From Ensifer sp. USDA 6670 (GTDB taxonomy: Bacteria; Pseudomonadota; Alphaproteobacteria; Rhizobiales; Rhizobiaceae), in NCBI GenBank assembly GCA_000421085.1, contig ATWE01000001.1, forward strand, positions 62,001-126,000: a stretch of 64,000 nt of DNA, in the 5' to 3' direction. The notes beneath the pieces were generated by a model. The model saw only the letters and a program-made list of their open reading frames with translations. It searched no databases and was not told the DNA's origin. The position numbers and the translations under genes were made by a program. Shown here piece after piece: positions 44,736 to 53,966 of the stretch (position 1 is the stretch's first letter; every line of letters starts with the position of its first letter).

Positions 44736-46097
44736 TCAAGCAACGGCGCTCGCCAGCGGCTGAGCCACGGCGAAAGCCCGGTCGATCGATCCGGCGGCAT
44801 CACGTCCCATCGCGACGGCCGAAACGGTGAGGTCCTCGCCCCCGAGCACGCAGTCGCCGCCGGCCCAGACCTTTTCCAGCGAGGTGCGTCCTTCCGCATC
44901 GACGACGATGCGTCCGCTTTCCATGCGAAGAGCCCCCAGGCCTGAGGCCTCGAAGGTCTGGCCGATGGCCTTGAAGATCTGGTCGGCGGCGATGATTCCG
45001 GTCTCGCCGGTCGTCGTCAGCTTCCCGTTCTCAAGCGTGGTGTAGTCTAGTTCGATGCCGGCGACCCGGCCGTCCTTGACGGCGATGCGCTTTGGCTGCA
45101 GCCAGTGGCGGATGCTGACGCCCTTGGAAGCCGCAAGATCCTGCTCGAACTCCGAGGCGTTCATGTGCTCCTTGCCGCGGCGATAGCAGATCGTCACTTC
45201 CTCGGCGCCGAGGAGCTTCGCCTGGACGGCCGCGTCGATCGCAGTCATGCCGCCGCCGAGCACTACGACGCGCCGGCCGACGGGAATGTCGGCCTTTGTC
45301 TTCGACTGGCGAAGTGCGGCAATGAAGTCGACGGCATCCTCGACGCCTTCGGCATTCTCGCCTTCGATCCGCAGTGCGTTGACACCGGCAAGACCGAGGC
45401 CGAGAAAGACGGCATCGAATTCGCCCGCCAGATCGCCAAGAGAGAAGTCGCGGCCGAGCGCCTTGCCGTGGCTGACCTCGATGCCGCCGACCGAAAGCAC
45501 GTAATCGACCTCTCTCTGGGCGAAGTCGTCGACCGCCTTATAGGCGGCGATGCCGTATTCGTTGAGGCCGCCGGATTTTTCGCGCGCGTCGTAGATCACC
45601 ACGTCGTGGCCCTTCACGGCCAGCCGATGCGCGCAGGCGAGCCCCGCCGGCCCGGCGCCGACGACGGCGACCCTGCGGCCGGAACGAGCGGCGCGCGAAT
45701 AGAATTGCTTGTTCTCCCGCATTGCGATGTCGGTCGCGTAGCGCTGCAGGCGGCCGATTTCGACCGGCCGCTCCTCGGCCGTGTTGCGTACGCAGGCCTC
45801 TTCGCAGAGCGTTTCGGTGGGACAGACGCGGGCGCACATGCCACCCAGTATGTTCTGGTCGAAGATCGTCTTCGCCGAACCGATCGGATTGCCGGTCGCG
45901 ATCTGGCGGATGAAGAGCGGGATGTCGATGGAGGTCGGACAGGCAGTCATGCAGGGCGCGTCATGACAGAAATAACAGCGGTCGGCGGCGACCAGCGCCT
46001 CGTGCCTGTCGAGTGGCGCATGAAGGTCGGTGAAATTGGCTTCGTACTCGGCAAGCGGCAGCCGCCCGCCGAGAATCCCAGATTGCGTCGTTCCCAT
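44736..46097 (-). CDS. preT: NAD-dependent dihydropyrimidine dehydrogenase, subunit PreT
   Basis: A 453-residue flavoprotein related to the small subunit of glutamate synthase. It takes electrons from NAD(P)H and passes them to PreA. The N-terminal Fe-S region has CYFCHDAPCMTACP and CARVCPTETLCEEAC. The two nucleotide-binding folds start at VAVVGAGPAGLACA (FAD) and VVVLGGGMTAIDAAV (NAD(P)H). The ATG at 46097 follows GGGAGCC. It is the first gene of the preTA operon, and a degenerate RutR-like site lies upstream. Confidence 0.93.
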   Translation of the reverse strand: MGTTQSGILGGRLPLAEYEANFTDLHAPLDRHEALVAADRCYFCHDAPCMTACPTSIDIPLFIRQIATGNPIGSAKTIFDQNILGGMCARVCPTETLCEEACVRNTAEERPVEIGRLQRYATDIAMRENKQFYSRAARSGRRVAVVGAGPAGLACAHRLAVKGHDVVIYDAREKSGGLNEYGIAAYKAVDDFAQREVDYVLSVGGIEVSHGKALGRDFSLGDLAGEFDAVFLGLGLAGVNALRIEGENAEGVEDAVDFIAALRQSKTKADIPVGRRVVVLGGGMTAIDAAVQAKLLGAEEVTICYRRGKEHMNASEFEQDLAASKGVSIRHWLQPKRIAVKDGRVAGIELDYTTLENGKLTTTGETGIIAADQIFKAIGQTFEASGLGALRMESGRIVVDAEGRTSLEKVWAGGDCVLGGEDLTVSAVAMGRDAAGSIDRAFAVAQPLASAVA

Positions 46098-46150
46098 TTT
46101 TGGCTCCCAATGTTTTCTCAGGATGAGGGAACGGTAACACGCTTTATTTT

Positions 46151-46166
46151 TTTATCAAACGGTAAA
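46151..46166. promoter_or_regulatory. second RutR-like operator, upstream of preT
   Basis: Read on the minus strand, TTTACCGTTTGATAAA is identical at 13 of 16 positions to the site at 38580 and matches the E. coli RutR consensus at about 10 of 14. It lies about 55 bp upstream of preT. Confidence 0.5.
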
Positions 46167-46296
46167 ATTTCCTCCCAAACCGGCGCAAAATCCGGGAAAA
46201 CCGGACCTTGCCGGCGGCAAGGTCCGGCGCATATCTCCCCCCGTTTGACATCGCGTGGAAAATAGTGGCAGCAAATCAAGGGGAAGGGAGCAGTCG

Positions 46297-47250
46297 ATGG
46301 CACGCAAGGCGGAAAGCAGCAACAGGCTGGACGACGCAGCCCGCGCAGGCTGGCTCTATTATGTGGCCGGCCGGACGCAGGACGAGATTGCGTCGGTCAT
46401 GGGGATTTCCCGGCAATCGGCGCAACGTCTCGTGTCGCTTGCCATGGCCGAGCGGCTGATCAAGGTGCGCCTGGACCATCCGATCGCCGCCTGCCTCGAA
46501 ATGGCAGCGCGTCTCAAGGAGAAATACGATCTCAAGCATGTCGACGTCGTTCCGAGCGATCCAGGCTCCGATTCTACTACCGTGGGCATCGCCGAGGCCG
46601 GGGCGGCGGAAATCGAGCGCTGGCTGAAATCGACCGAACCCGTGGTGCTGGCGATCGGCACGGGCCGGACGCTCAAGGCGACCATCGACCAGCTGCCATC
46701 GATGGAATGCCCGCAGCACCGTATCGTTTCGCTCACCGGCAATATTCGGCTCGACGGGTCGGCTGCCTATTACAACGTCATCTTCAGCATGGCGGACACG
46801 ATCAAGGCTCGGCATTTTCCCATGCCCTTGCCGGTTCTCGTCTCCTCGCCGGAAGAGCGGGAAGTCCTGCACAAGCAGAGCCTGGTGCAGATCGCCCTGG
46901 AACTCGGCGCCGAGGCGGACGCTGCCTTCGTGGGCGTCGGCGAACTCGGGCCCGACGCGCCGCTTTGCGAAGACGGGTTCCTGGCGCGCGATGAGATGGC
47001 ACGGCTGATGGCCGCGGGCGCTGCCGGCGAGATCTGCGGTTGGATGTTCGACCACGAAGGCGCGCTCCTGCCCGACAGCATCAATGAGCGCGTCGCTTCG
47101 GTTCCGCTGCCGCCGCGAGACCGCGCGTCGGTCATCGGCATCGCCAAGGGCAGGCGCAAATACGAGGCGCTGCGCGCCGCACTGAAGGGCAGGATCATCA
47201 ACGGTCTCGTGACCGATGAGGCTACGGCCGACTATCTGCTCCGGGTCTAG
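46297..47250 (+). CDS. smoC: SorC-family sugar-responsive regulator SmoC
   Basis: A 317-residue SorC-type regulator. An N-terminal helix-turn-helix (YYVAGRTQDEIASVMGISRQSAQRLVSLAM) precedes a large sugar-phosphate isomerase-like effector domain (AIGTGRTLKATID, VSLTGNIRLDGS, ADAAFVGVGELG, GEICGWMFD). It heads the sorbitol/mannitol gene set and is named SmoC by position and family. The ATG follows GGAAGGGAG. It is transcribed in the same direction as smoE and the rest, with a 193-bp gap holding a likely operator. Confidence 0.88.
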   Translation: MARKAESSNRLDDAARAGWLYYVAGRTQDEIASVMGISRQSAQRLVSLAMAERLIKVRLDHPIAACLEMAARLKEKYDLKHVDVVPSDPGSDSTTVGIAEAGAAEIERWLKSTEPVVLAIGTGRTLKATIDQLPSMECPQHRIVSLTGNIRLDGSAAYYNVIFSMADTIKARHFPMPLPVLVSSPEEREVLHKQSLVQIALELGAEADAAFVGVGELGPDAPLCEDGFLARDEMARLMAAGAAGEICGWMFDHEGALLPDSINERVASVPLPPRDRASVIGIAKGRRKYEALRAALKGRIINGLVTDEATADYLLRV

Positions 47251-47368
47251 ATCACGCAGCCGGTCGCGTGACCGTGACATCGTCGCCCTTCTCCCGAAAT
47301 CCCCGTAAAAAATGCGAAGCTAAAACATCTTCTTAGCCGCTCGGGCGCTCTGCCGCGACAAATGCGGA

Positions 47369-47422
47369 TTGACATTTCAGCTCAATCGGTGAGTAATTGC
47401 CCACGAGCAAGGCAAATGCTCA
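47369..47422 (+). promoter_or_regulatory. candidate smoE promoter and SmoC operator
   Basis: TTGACA (47369) and AGTAAT (47392), spaced 17 bases apart, form a plausible but weak promoter. An imperfect inverted repeat overlaps it: TGAGTAATTGCC (47390-47401) and GGCAAATGCTCA (47411-47422), with 10 of 12 bases complementary. Its position suits a repressor site for SmoC. Confidence 0.5.
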
Positions 47423-47443
47423 ATTTCTTCTGGGAGGAAGTCG

Positions 47444-48754
47444 ATGAATTTGAGAACTTTTCTGCTGGGCACGTGCTCGGCAGTCGCACTGGCGGGTCTG
47501 GCCCAAGCGGAGACCCTGACCATTGCCACCGTGAACAACGGCGACATGATCCGGATGCAGAAGCTGACGGACGATTTCACGTCGAAAAACCCGGACATCC
47601 AGCTTGAGTGGGTCACTCTCGAGGAAAACGTGCTGCGCCAGCGCGTCACGACCGACATCGCGACCAAGGGCGGTCAGTACGACATCATGACGATCGGCAC
47701 CTATGAAGTGCCGATCTGGGCGAAGCAGGGCTGGCTCCTGCCGCTCGACAATCTCGGTCCCGAATACGACGTCGACGACCTTCTACCGGCGATCCGCAGC
47801 GGCCTGACCATCGACGGCAAGCTCTATGCAGCACCGTTCTACGGCGAGAGCTCGATGGTCATGTACCGCAAGGATCTGTTCGAGAAGGCCGGGCTTACCA
47901 TGCCCGATGCGCCGACGTGGGATTTCATCGCCGATGCGGCCCGCAAGATCACCGACAAGGGCAACGAGATCTATGGTATCTGCCTGCGCGGCAAGGCCGG
48001 CTGGGGCGAGAACATGGCTTTCCTGACGGCCACGGCAAACGCCTTCGGCGCCCGCTGGTTCGACGAGAACTGGAAGCCGCAGTTCGATCAGCCGGAGTGG
48101 AAGAACGCACTCGACTTCTACGTCAAGCTGATGAATGACGCAGGCCCGCCCGGCGCCTCGTCCAACGGCTTCAACGAGAACCTGTCGCTGTTCCAGACCG
48201 GCAAGTGCGGCATGTGGATCGACGCCACGGTCGCCGCCTCCTTCGTGACCAATCCGAAGGAGTCGACCGTTGCCGACAAGGTCGGTTTCGCGCTCGCTCC
48301 CGACACCGGTCTCGGCAAGCGCGGCAACTGGCTCTGGGCCTGGAACCTCGCGATTCCGGCAGGATCGCAGAAGGCCGAGTCGGCGCAGAAGTTCATCGCC
48401 TGGGCGACGGGCAAGGATTATCTGAAGCTCGTTGCCGAGAAGGAAGGCTGGGCGAACGTTCCCCCCGGCACCCGCACCTCCCTCTATGAGAATCCGGAGT
48501 ATCAGAAGGCGGCGCCCTTCGCCAAGATGACCCTGGACTCGATCAATGCCGCCGACCCGAAGAACCCGGCGGTGAAGCCGGTCCCCTATGTCGGCGTCCA
48601 GTTCGTGGCGATCCCGGAATTCCAGGGCCTCGGCACGGCGGTCGGACAGGTGTTCTCGGCGGCGCTGGCCGGTCAGATGAGCGTGGATCAGGCGCTTGCC
48701 AGCGCGCAGCAGCTGTCGACCCGCGAAATGACCAAGGCCGGCTACATCAAGTGA
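47444..48754 (+). CDS. smoE: polyol ABC transporter substrate-binding protein SmoE
   Basis: A 436-residue periplasmic binding protein for sorbitol/mannitol-type polyols. The signal peptide MNLRTFLLGTCSAVALAGLAQA is followed by ETLTIATVNNGDMIRMQKL. The type II binding-protein fold continues with FQTGKCGMWIDATVAASF and a C-terminal DQALASAQQLSTREM. GGGAGGAAG precedes the ATG at ideal spacing, consistent with high expression. It is the first structural gene of the smo operon and docks onto SmoF/SmoG. Confidence 0.92.
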   Translation: MNLRTFLLGTCSAVALAGLAQAETLTIATVNNGDMIRMQKLTDDFTSKNPDIQLEWVTLEENVLRQRVTTDIATKGGQYDIMTIGTYEVPIWAKQGWLLPLDNLGPEYDVDDLLPAIRSGLTIDGKLYAAPFYGESSMVMYRKDLFEKAGLTMPDAPTWDFIADAARKITDKGNEIYGICLRGKAGWGENMAFLTATANAFGARWFDENWKPQFDQPEWKNALDFYVKLMNDAGPPGASSNGFNENLSLFQTGKCGMWIDATVAASFVTNPKESTVADKVGFALAPDTGLGKRGNWLWAWNLAIPAGSQKAESAQKFIAWATGKDYLKLVAEKEGWANVPPGTRTSLYENPEYQKAAPFAKMTLDSINAADPKNPAVKPVPYVGVQFVAIPEFQGLGTAVGQVFSAALAGQMSVDQALASAQQLSTREMTKAGYIK

Positions 48755-48944
48755 GCTCCCAAGGAGCCGGAGCGTCTGCTGGAAACAGTGAACGCCCCGG
48801 CTACCTCCAGAGCGGGACGGGGAAAGGGGCAACCCGCCTTCGATCCGCGTTCCGCTCTGACTTTTCCGATTCATGGCGCGCGTTCGGACGGCGATACGCT
48901 TGCCGTTTTTGAAGAACCGCGTCGACTTCACACGGGGGGACGCC

Positions 48945-49817
48945 ATGGCGACCTTGCACACCCGCTCCGCCGCGCGACTGATGATCGCGCCCTCGGTGCT
49001 CTTGCTCCTGGCCTGGATGATCGTGCCGCTGGCCATGACGATCTATTTCTCGCTGCTGCGCTACAACCTGCTGATGCCGGGAATGGAGGAGTTCGCCGGG
49101 CTCACGAATTACACCTATTTCCTCACCGACCCGGCCTTCTTCCAGGCGATCTTCAACACGCTCGCCATCGTTCTCGGCGTGCTCTTCATCACCGTGGTCG
49201 GCGGCATCGGGCTGGCGCTTCTTCTCGACCAGCCGATGTTCGGGCAGGGGATCGTGCGCATCCTGGTGATCGCGCCCTTCCTCATCATGCCGACGGTGGC
49301 GGCGCTGGTCTGGAAGAACATGTTCATGAATCCCGTGAACGGGCTTTTCGCCTGGCTTGCCAAGCTTCTCGGATTGCAGCCCTTCGATTTTCTCGCCAAT
49401 GCGCCGCTTCTCTCGATCATTCTGATCGTCGCCTGGCAATGGCTGCCTTTCGCCACGCTCATCCTGCTGACGGCTCTGCAGTCGCTCGACGAGGAGCAGA
49501 AGGAAGCCGCACAGATGGACGGCGCAGGCGCGGTAAGCCGCTTCATCTATCTCGTCCTGCCGCATCTCTCACGGGCGATCACGGTGGTCATCCTGATCCA
49601 GACGATCTTCCTGCTGTCGGTCTTCGCCGAGATCCTGGTCACGACCAATGGCGGTCCGGGTACGCAGAGCACGAACCTCACATTCCTCGTCTACGCCCAG
49701 GCCCTTCTGCAGTTCGATGTGGGCGGCGCGTCGGCGGGCGGGATCATCGCGGTCATCCTCGCCAACATCGTCGCATTCTTCCTGATGCGCATGATCGGCA
49801 AGACGCTGGAGGCTTGA
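48945..49817 (+). CDS. smoF: polyol ABC transporter permease SmoF
   Basis: A 290-residue permease of the MalF/UgpA family with six helices and the EAA loop DEEQKEAAQMDGAGAVSRF. The ATG at 48945 follows GGGGGGACG; the ORF is open further upstream but that part has no membrane character. With SmoG it forms the sorbitol/mannitol channel. It lies 190 bp after smoE, a larger gap than elsewhere in the operon. Confidence 0.92.
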   Translation: MATLHTRSAARLMIAPSVLLLLAWMIVPLAMTIYFSLLRYNLLMPGMEEFAGLTNYTYFLTDPAFFQAIFNTLAIVLGVLFITVVGGIGLALLLDQPMFGQGIVRILVIAPFLIMPTVAALVWKNMFMNPVNGLFAWLAKLLGLQPFDFLANAPLLSIILIVAWQWLPFATLILLTALQSLDEEQKEAAQMDGAGAVSRFIYLVLPHLSRAITVVILIQTIFLLSVFAEILVTTNGGPGTQSTNLTFLVYAQALLQFDVGGASAGGIIAVILANIVAFFLMRMIGKTLEA

Positions 49818-49822
49818 GACCC

Positions 49823-50653
49823 ATGGCACGCAACGTCTCTACCGGGCGCAAGCTCATCACGACCGTCGTGGCCTGGACGATCGGAATCCTGATCTTCTTT
49901 CCGATCCTCTGGACCTTCCTGACGAGCTTCAAGACGGAAGCCCAGGCGATCGCCTCGCCGCCGGTCTTCCTCTTCTTCGACTGGACGACCGAAAACTATT
50001 CCGAGGTGCAGAGCCGGTCGGATTACCTGAAGCACTTCATGAATTCGGTGGTCGTTTCCTTCGGCTCGACCCTGCTCGGCCTGCTGATCGCGATCCCGTC
50101 GGCCTGGGCCATGGCGTTTTCGCCGACGAAGCGCACCAAGGATGTGCTGATGTGGATGCTCTCCACCAAGATGATGCCGCCGGTCGGAGTGCTGGTGCCG
50201 ATGTATCTGATATTCCGCAACTGGGGACTTCTCGATACGCGTACAGGGCTCGTGATCGTGCTGACGCTGATCAACCTGCCGATCATCATCTGGATGCTCT
50301 ACACCTATTTCAAGGAGATCCCCGGCGAGATCCTCGAAGCGGCGCGCATGGACGGCGCCTCGCTCTCCAAGGAAATCATCTATGTGCTGACGCCGATGGC
50401 GATCCCCGGCATCGCCTCGACGCTGCTGCTCAACATCATTCTTGCCTGGAACGAAGCGTTTTGGACCTTGAATCTGAGCGCCGCGAAAGCCGCGCCGCTC
50501 ACCGCCTTCATCGCCTCCTATTCGAGCCCGGAGGGCCTCTTCTACGCCAAGCTATCGGCGGCCTCGACGATGGCGATCGCCCCCATCCTCATTCTCGGCT
50601 GGTTCTCGCAAAAACAGCTCGTGCGCGGCCTCACTTTCGGCGCAGTCAAATAA
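49823..50653 (+). CDS. smoG: polyol ABC transporter permease SmoG
   Basis: A 276-residue permease of the MalG/UgpE family. The EAA loop is KEIPGEILEAARMDGASLSK and the C-terminal residues (QKQLVRGLTFGAVK) are typical. It starts 5 bp after smoF. The same frame is open far upstream, but there it runs antiphase through smoF and is not coding. It partners SmoF in the membrane. Confidence 0.93.
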   Translation: MARNVSTGRKLITTVVAWTIGILIFFPILWTFLTSFKTEAQAIASPPVFLFFDWTTENYSEVQSRSDYLKHFMNSVVVSFGSTLLGLLIAIPSAWAMAFSPTKRTKDVLMWMLSTKMMPPVGVLVPMYLIFRNWGLLDTRTGLVIVLTLINLPIIIWMLYTYFKEIPGEILEAARMDGASLSKEIIYVLTPMAIPGIASTLLLNIILAWNEAFWTLNLSAAKAAPLTAFIASYSSPEGLFYAKLSAASTMAIAPILILGWFSQKQLVRGLTFGAVK

Positions 50654-50683
50654 GGGCGACGCGGTTCAAATAAGGGTAAAACC

Positions 50684-51685
50684 ATGGGAAGCATCACTCT
50701 CAAGAACGTATCGAAGGTCTTCGGCGCCCACGCCGTCATTCCCTCGATAGACCTGGATATCACCGACGGCGAGTTCGTCGTCTTCGTCGGCCCCTCCGGT
50801 TGCGGCAAGTCGACGCTTCTGAGGCTGATCGCCGGACTGGAGGACGTCAGCGACGGCGAGATCGTCATCGACGGCCGGAATGCCACCGAGCTGCCGCCGG
50901 CAAAGCGCGGCCTTTCGATGGTGTTCCAGTCCTACGCGCTCTATCCGCATATGAGCGTGCGCTCGAACATCGCCTTTCCGCTGAAGATGGCGGGCGAGGA
51001 CAAGGCCACGATCGACAAGAAGGTCGAGGACGCGGCGCGCGTCCTGAATCTCACCGACTATCTCGACCGCAAGCCCCGCCAGCTTTCCGGCGGCCAGCGA
51101 CAGCGCGTCGCGATCGGCCGGGCGATCGTCCGCCAGCCGGAAGCCTTTCTTTTCGACGAGCCGCTGTCGAACCTCGACGCCGCGCTGCGGGTCAACATGC
51201 GACTGGAGATCAGCCAGCTTCACCAGCAACTGAAGACGACGATGGTCTACGTGACGCACGACCAGGTGGAGGCCATGACCATGGCCGACAAGATCGTCGT
51301 GCTCAACCGCGGCCGCATCGAGCAGGTGGGCTCGCCCCTCGACCTCTACCGCAGGCCTGACAATCTGTTCGTCGCCGGTTTCATCGGGTCGCCGAAGATG
51401 AACTTCGTCACCGGTGCGCCTGCCGCGGCCCATCAGGCCCACACGATCGGCATCCGCCCGGAGCATATTGCCCTTTCGAAAGATCAGGGCACATGGCGGG
51501 GCACGGTGGGAGTGGCCGAGCATCTCGGCTCCGACACCTTCCTGCACGTGAATGCCGACGGCATCGGTACTTTGACGGCGCGCGTCGGCGGCGACTTCGC
51601 GGTGACCCATGGCGATCAGGTCTACCTGACACCCGATACTGAGCGCCTCCACAGGTTCGATGAAAAGGGAATGGCAATTCGATGA
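50684..51685 (+). CDS. smoK: polyol ABC transporter ATP-binding protein SmoK
   Basis: A 333-residue MalK/UgpC-type ATPase: Walker [10 protein letters not shown], signature [16 protein letters not shown], Walker [13 protein letters not shown], switch [10 protein letters not shown], and a C-terminal OB-fold regulatory domain ([10 protein letters not shown]). It energises SmoFG. The ATG follows AAGGG, 30 bp after smoG, and the stop overlaps smoS (ATGA). Confidence 0.94.
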   Translation: MGSITLKNVSKVFGAHAVIPSIDLDITDGEFVVFVGPSGCGKSTLLRLIAGLEDVSDGEIVIDGRNATELPPAKRGLSMVFQSYALYPHMSVRSNIAFPLKMAGEDKATIDKKVEDAARVLNLTDYLDRKPRQLSGGQRQRVAIGRAIVRQPEAFLFDEPLSNLDAALRVNMRLEISQLHQQLKTTMVYVTHDQVEAMTMADKIVVLNRGRIEQVGSPLDLYRRPDNLFVAGFIGSPKMNFVTGAPAAAHQAHTIGIRPEHIALSKDQGTWRGTVGVAEHLGSDTFLHVNADGIGTLTARVGGDFAVTHGDQVYLTPDTERLHRFDEKGMAIR

Positions 51686-52455
51686 AACGTCTTGAAGGAA
51701 AGAGCGCGTTGATCACCGGATCGGCGCGGGGTATCGGCCGCGCTTTTGCCGAAGCCTACGTGCGCGAGGGCGCCACGGTCGCCATCGCCGACATCGACAT
51801 CGAGCGGGCGAGACAGGCGGCGGCCGAGATCGGGCCCGCGGCCTATGCGGTCGAAATGGATGTGACCCGGCAGGACTCCATCGACGCCGCGATCGCCGCA
51901 ACCGTCGGACATGCCGGCGGGCTAGACATCCTCGTCAACAATGCCGCGCTCTTCGATCTCGCGCCGATCGTCGAGATTACCCGCGAGAGCTACGAAAAAC
52001 TGTTCGCGATCAATGTCGCCGGCACGCTCTTCACGTTGCAGGCGGCCGCCAGGCAGATGATCGCGCAGGGCAGGGGCGGCAAGATCATCAACATGGCGAG
52101 CCAGGCGGGCAGGCGCGGGGAAGCTCTGGTGGCGATCTATTGCGCCACCAAGGCTGCGGTCATCAGCCTCACCCAGTCGGCCGGTCTCGATCTCATCAAG
52201 CACCGCATCAACGTCAACGCCATCGCGCCCGGCGTCGTCGACGGTGAGCACTGGGAAGGCGTCGACGCGCTTTTCGCCAAATACGAGAACCGTCCGCGCG
52301 GCGAGAAAAAGCGGTTGGTGGGCGAGGCCGTTCCCTTCGGGCGCATGGGCACCGCAGAGGACCTGACCGGCATGGCGATCTTCCTCGCCTCTGCGGAAAG
52401 CGACTACATCGTCTCGCAGACCTATAACGTCGATGGCGGCAACTGGATGAGCTGA
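51682..52455 (+). CDS. smoS: sorbitol dehydrogenase SmoS (SDR)
   Basis: A 257-residue short-chain dehydrogenase that oxidises D-glucitol (sorbitol) to fructose with NAD, and possibly galactitol to tagatose. The cofactor motif is TGSARGIG, then NNAA, the catalytic [18 protein letters not shown] (Tyr-xxx-Lys) and the C-terminal NVDGGNWMS. It overlaps smoK by four bases and precedes mtlK, so the operon encodes transport and first oxidation of the polyols. Confidence 0.93.
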   Translation: MKRLEGKSALITGSARGIGRAFAEAYVREGATVAIADIDIERARQAAAEIGPAAYAVEMDVTRQDSIDAAIAATVGHAGGLDILVNNAALFDLAPIVEITRESYEKLFAINVAGTLFTLQAAARQMIAQGRGGKIINMASQAGRRGEALVAIYCATKAAVISLTQSAGLDLIKHRINVNAIAPGVVDGEHWEGVDALFAKYENRPRGEKKRLVGEAVPFGRMGTAEDLTGMAIFLASAESDYIVSQTYNVDGGNWMS

Positions 52456-52481
52456 GGCTCGTTCGCGAAAGGATTGAAAGG

Positions 52482-53966
52482 ATGGCGACCAAACTCTCCC
52501 TTGCCACGCTCGACGCGGTCAAAGCCGGGGCCGGCGTCCCGAACTACGGCCGGCATGACCTTCGGGCCGGCATCGTGCACTTCGGGGTCGGCAATTTCCA
52601 CCGCGCGCATCAGGCGGTCTATCTCGATGACCTTTTCAACCTGGGACGTGATCGCGATTGGGCGATCATTGGCGCGGGTGTCCTGCCATCGGACAAGGTC
52701 ATGCGCGACAAGCTCGAAGCGCAGGATTTCCTGACGACGGTGGTCGAGCAGGACAACAACCGCACGGGCGCGCATGTCACGGGCGCCATGATCGCCTATC
52801 TCGAGCCTGGCGACACGCCCGCGATCGTGGCGCAGCTCGCAAGTCCGCTCATCCGCATCGTCTCCCTGACGATCACCGAAGGCGGCTATTTCATCGATCC
52901 GGCATCCGGCGTCTTCGACCCGGCGCATCCGGCGATCGTCGAGGATGCGCGCGATCCGGCGGCTCCAAAAACCGTCTTCGGCCTCATTCTGGCGGGGCTC
53001 GCCGAACGCCGCGCCAAGGGCATTCCGCCGTTCACGATCATGTCCTGCGACAATATTCCTGGAAACGGGGAGGTCACCCACGCTGCCGTTTCCGGTCTGG
53101 CGCGCCTTTCCGATCCTGGCTTTGCGGATTGGATCGATGCCAATGTCGCCTTTCCGAACGGCATGGTCGATCGCATCACGCCGGCGACAGGTGCCCGCGA
53201 GATCGGCATCGTCGCCTCGCAATACGGAATCGACGATGCCTGGCCGGTCTTTTGCGAGGAATTCAAGCAATGGGTGCTGGAGGACCGTTTCCCGCAAGGC
53301 CGCCCGGCGCTCGAAGAGGTGGGCGTGCAGTTCGTGCCCGATGTGGCGCCATACGAGCACATGAAGATCCGCATCCTCAACGGCGGCCATGCGGCGATCG
53401 CCTATCCGGCGGCACTGCTCGACATCCATTTCGTTCATGAGGCGATGGAGGAGCCGTTGATCCGCGCCTTCCTGGCAAAGCTGGAGCACGACGAGATCAT
53501 TCCGGTGATACCGCCCGTTCCGGACACGGATCTGAAGGACTATTACAAGCTCATCGAGACGCGTTTCTCCAATCCGAAGATCGGCGACACGGTCGCGCGG
53601 CTGGCGCAGGACGGCTCCAACCGCCAGCCGAAATTCATCCTGCCGTCGACGGCCGACCGCCTGCGCCGCGGCGAAGATGTCGTCGGCTTGTCGCTCGTTT
53701 CGGCGCTGTGGTGCCGCTATTTCGCCGGCACGTCGGACAGCGGCAAGGAGATCGTCTTCAATGACGCCAACGCCGACCGGCTGCACGCCGCCGCGGTTGC
53801 GGCGAAGGACGATTCAATGGCATTCCTTGCGCTTTCCGACATTTTCGGCGATGTCGCGCACTCCGATCTCTTCCGCCGCCGTTTCGCCCACGCCTTGAAA
53901 ACACTTTGGGAAAAGGGTACGCGCGCCACGCTCCAGCTTTATCTGGACGGGAAGCTCGGGGAATGA
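52482..53966 (+). CDS. mtlK: mannitol 2-dehydrogenase MtlK
   Basis: A 494-residue long-chain polyol dehydrogenase oxidising D-mannitol (and D-arabitol in related enzymes) to the ketose with NAD. The family signs are GVGNFHRAHQAVYLDDL near the N terminus and the catalytic Lys-Asn-His segment MKIRILNGGHAAIAYPAALL. The ATG follows AAAGG. Its stop overlaps the start of an HAD phosphatase gene (ATGA), so the two are coupled. Confidence 0.94.
   Translation: MATKLSLATLDAVKAGAGVPNYGRHDLRAGIVHFGVGNFHRAHQAVYLDDLFNLGRDRDWAIIGAGVLPSDKVMRDKLEAQDFLTTVVEQDNNRTGAHVTGAMIAYLEPGDTPAIVAQLASPLIRIVSLTITEGGYFIDPASGVFDPAHPAIVEDARDPAAPKTVFGLILAGLAERRAKGIPPFTIMSCDNIPGNGEVTHAAVSGLARLSDPGFADWIDANVAFPNGMVDRITPATGAREIGIVASQYGIDDAWPVFCEEFKQWVLEDRFPQGRPALEEVGVQFVPDVAPYEHMKIRILNGGHAAIAYPAALLDIHFVHEAMEEPLIRAFLAKLEHDEIIPVIPPVPDTDLKDYYKLIETRFSNPKIGDTVARLAQDGSNRQPKFILPSTADRLRRGEDVVGLSLVSALWCRYFAGTSDSGKEIVFNDANADRLHAAAVAAKDDSMAFLALSDIFGDVAHSDLFRRRFAHALKTLWEKGTRATLQLYLDGKLGE

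Noticed and set aside
43382..46265. Long plus-strand ORFs opposite preA and preT
   Set aside because: The opposite strand encodes complete preA and preT with iron-sulphur and nucleotide motifs; the plus-strand readings are Arg/Asp/His-rich shadows.
48788..50653. Apparent 621-residue protein covering smoF and smoG
   Set aside because: The N-terminal half is an out-of-frame reading of smoF; smoG starts at the ATG at 49823.
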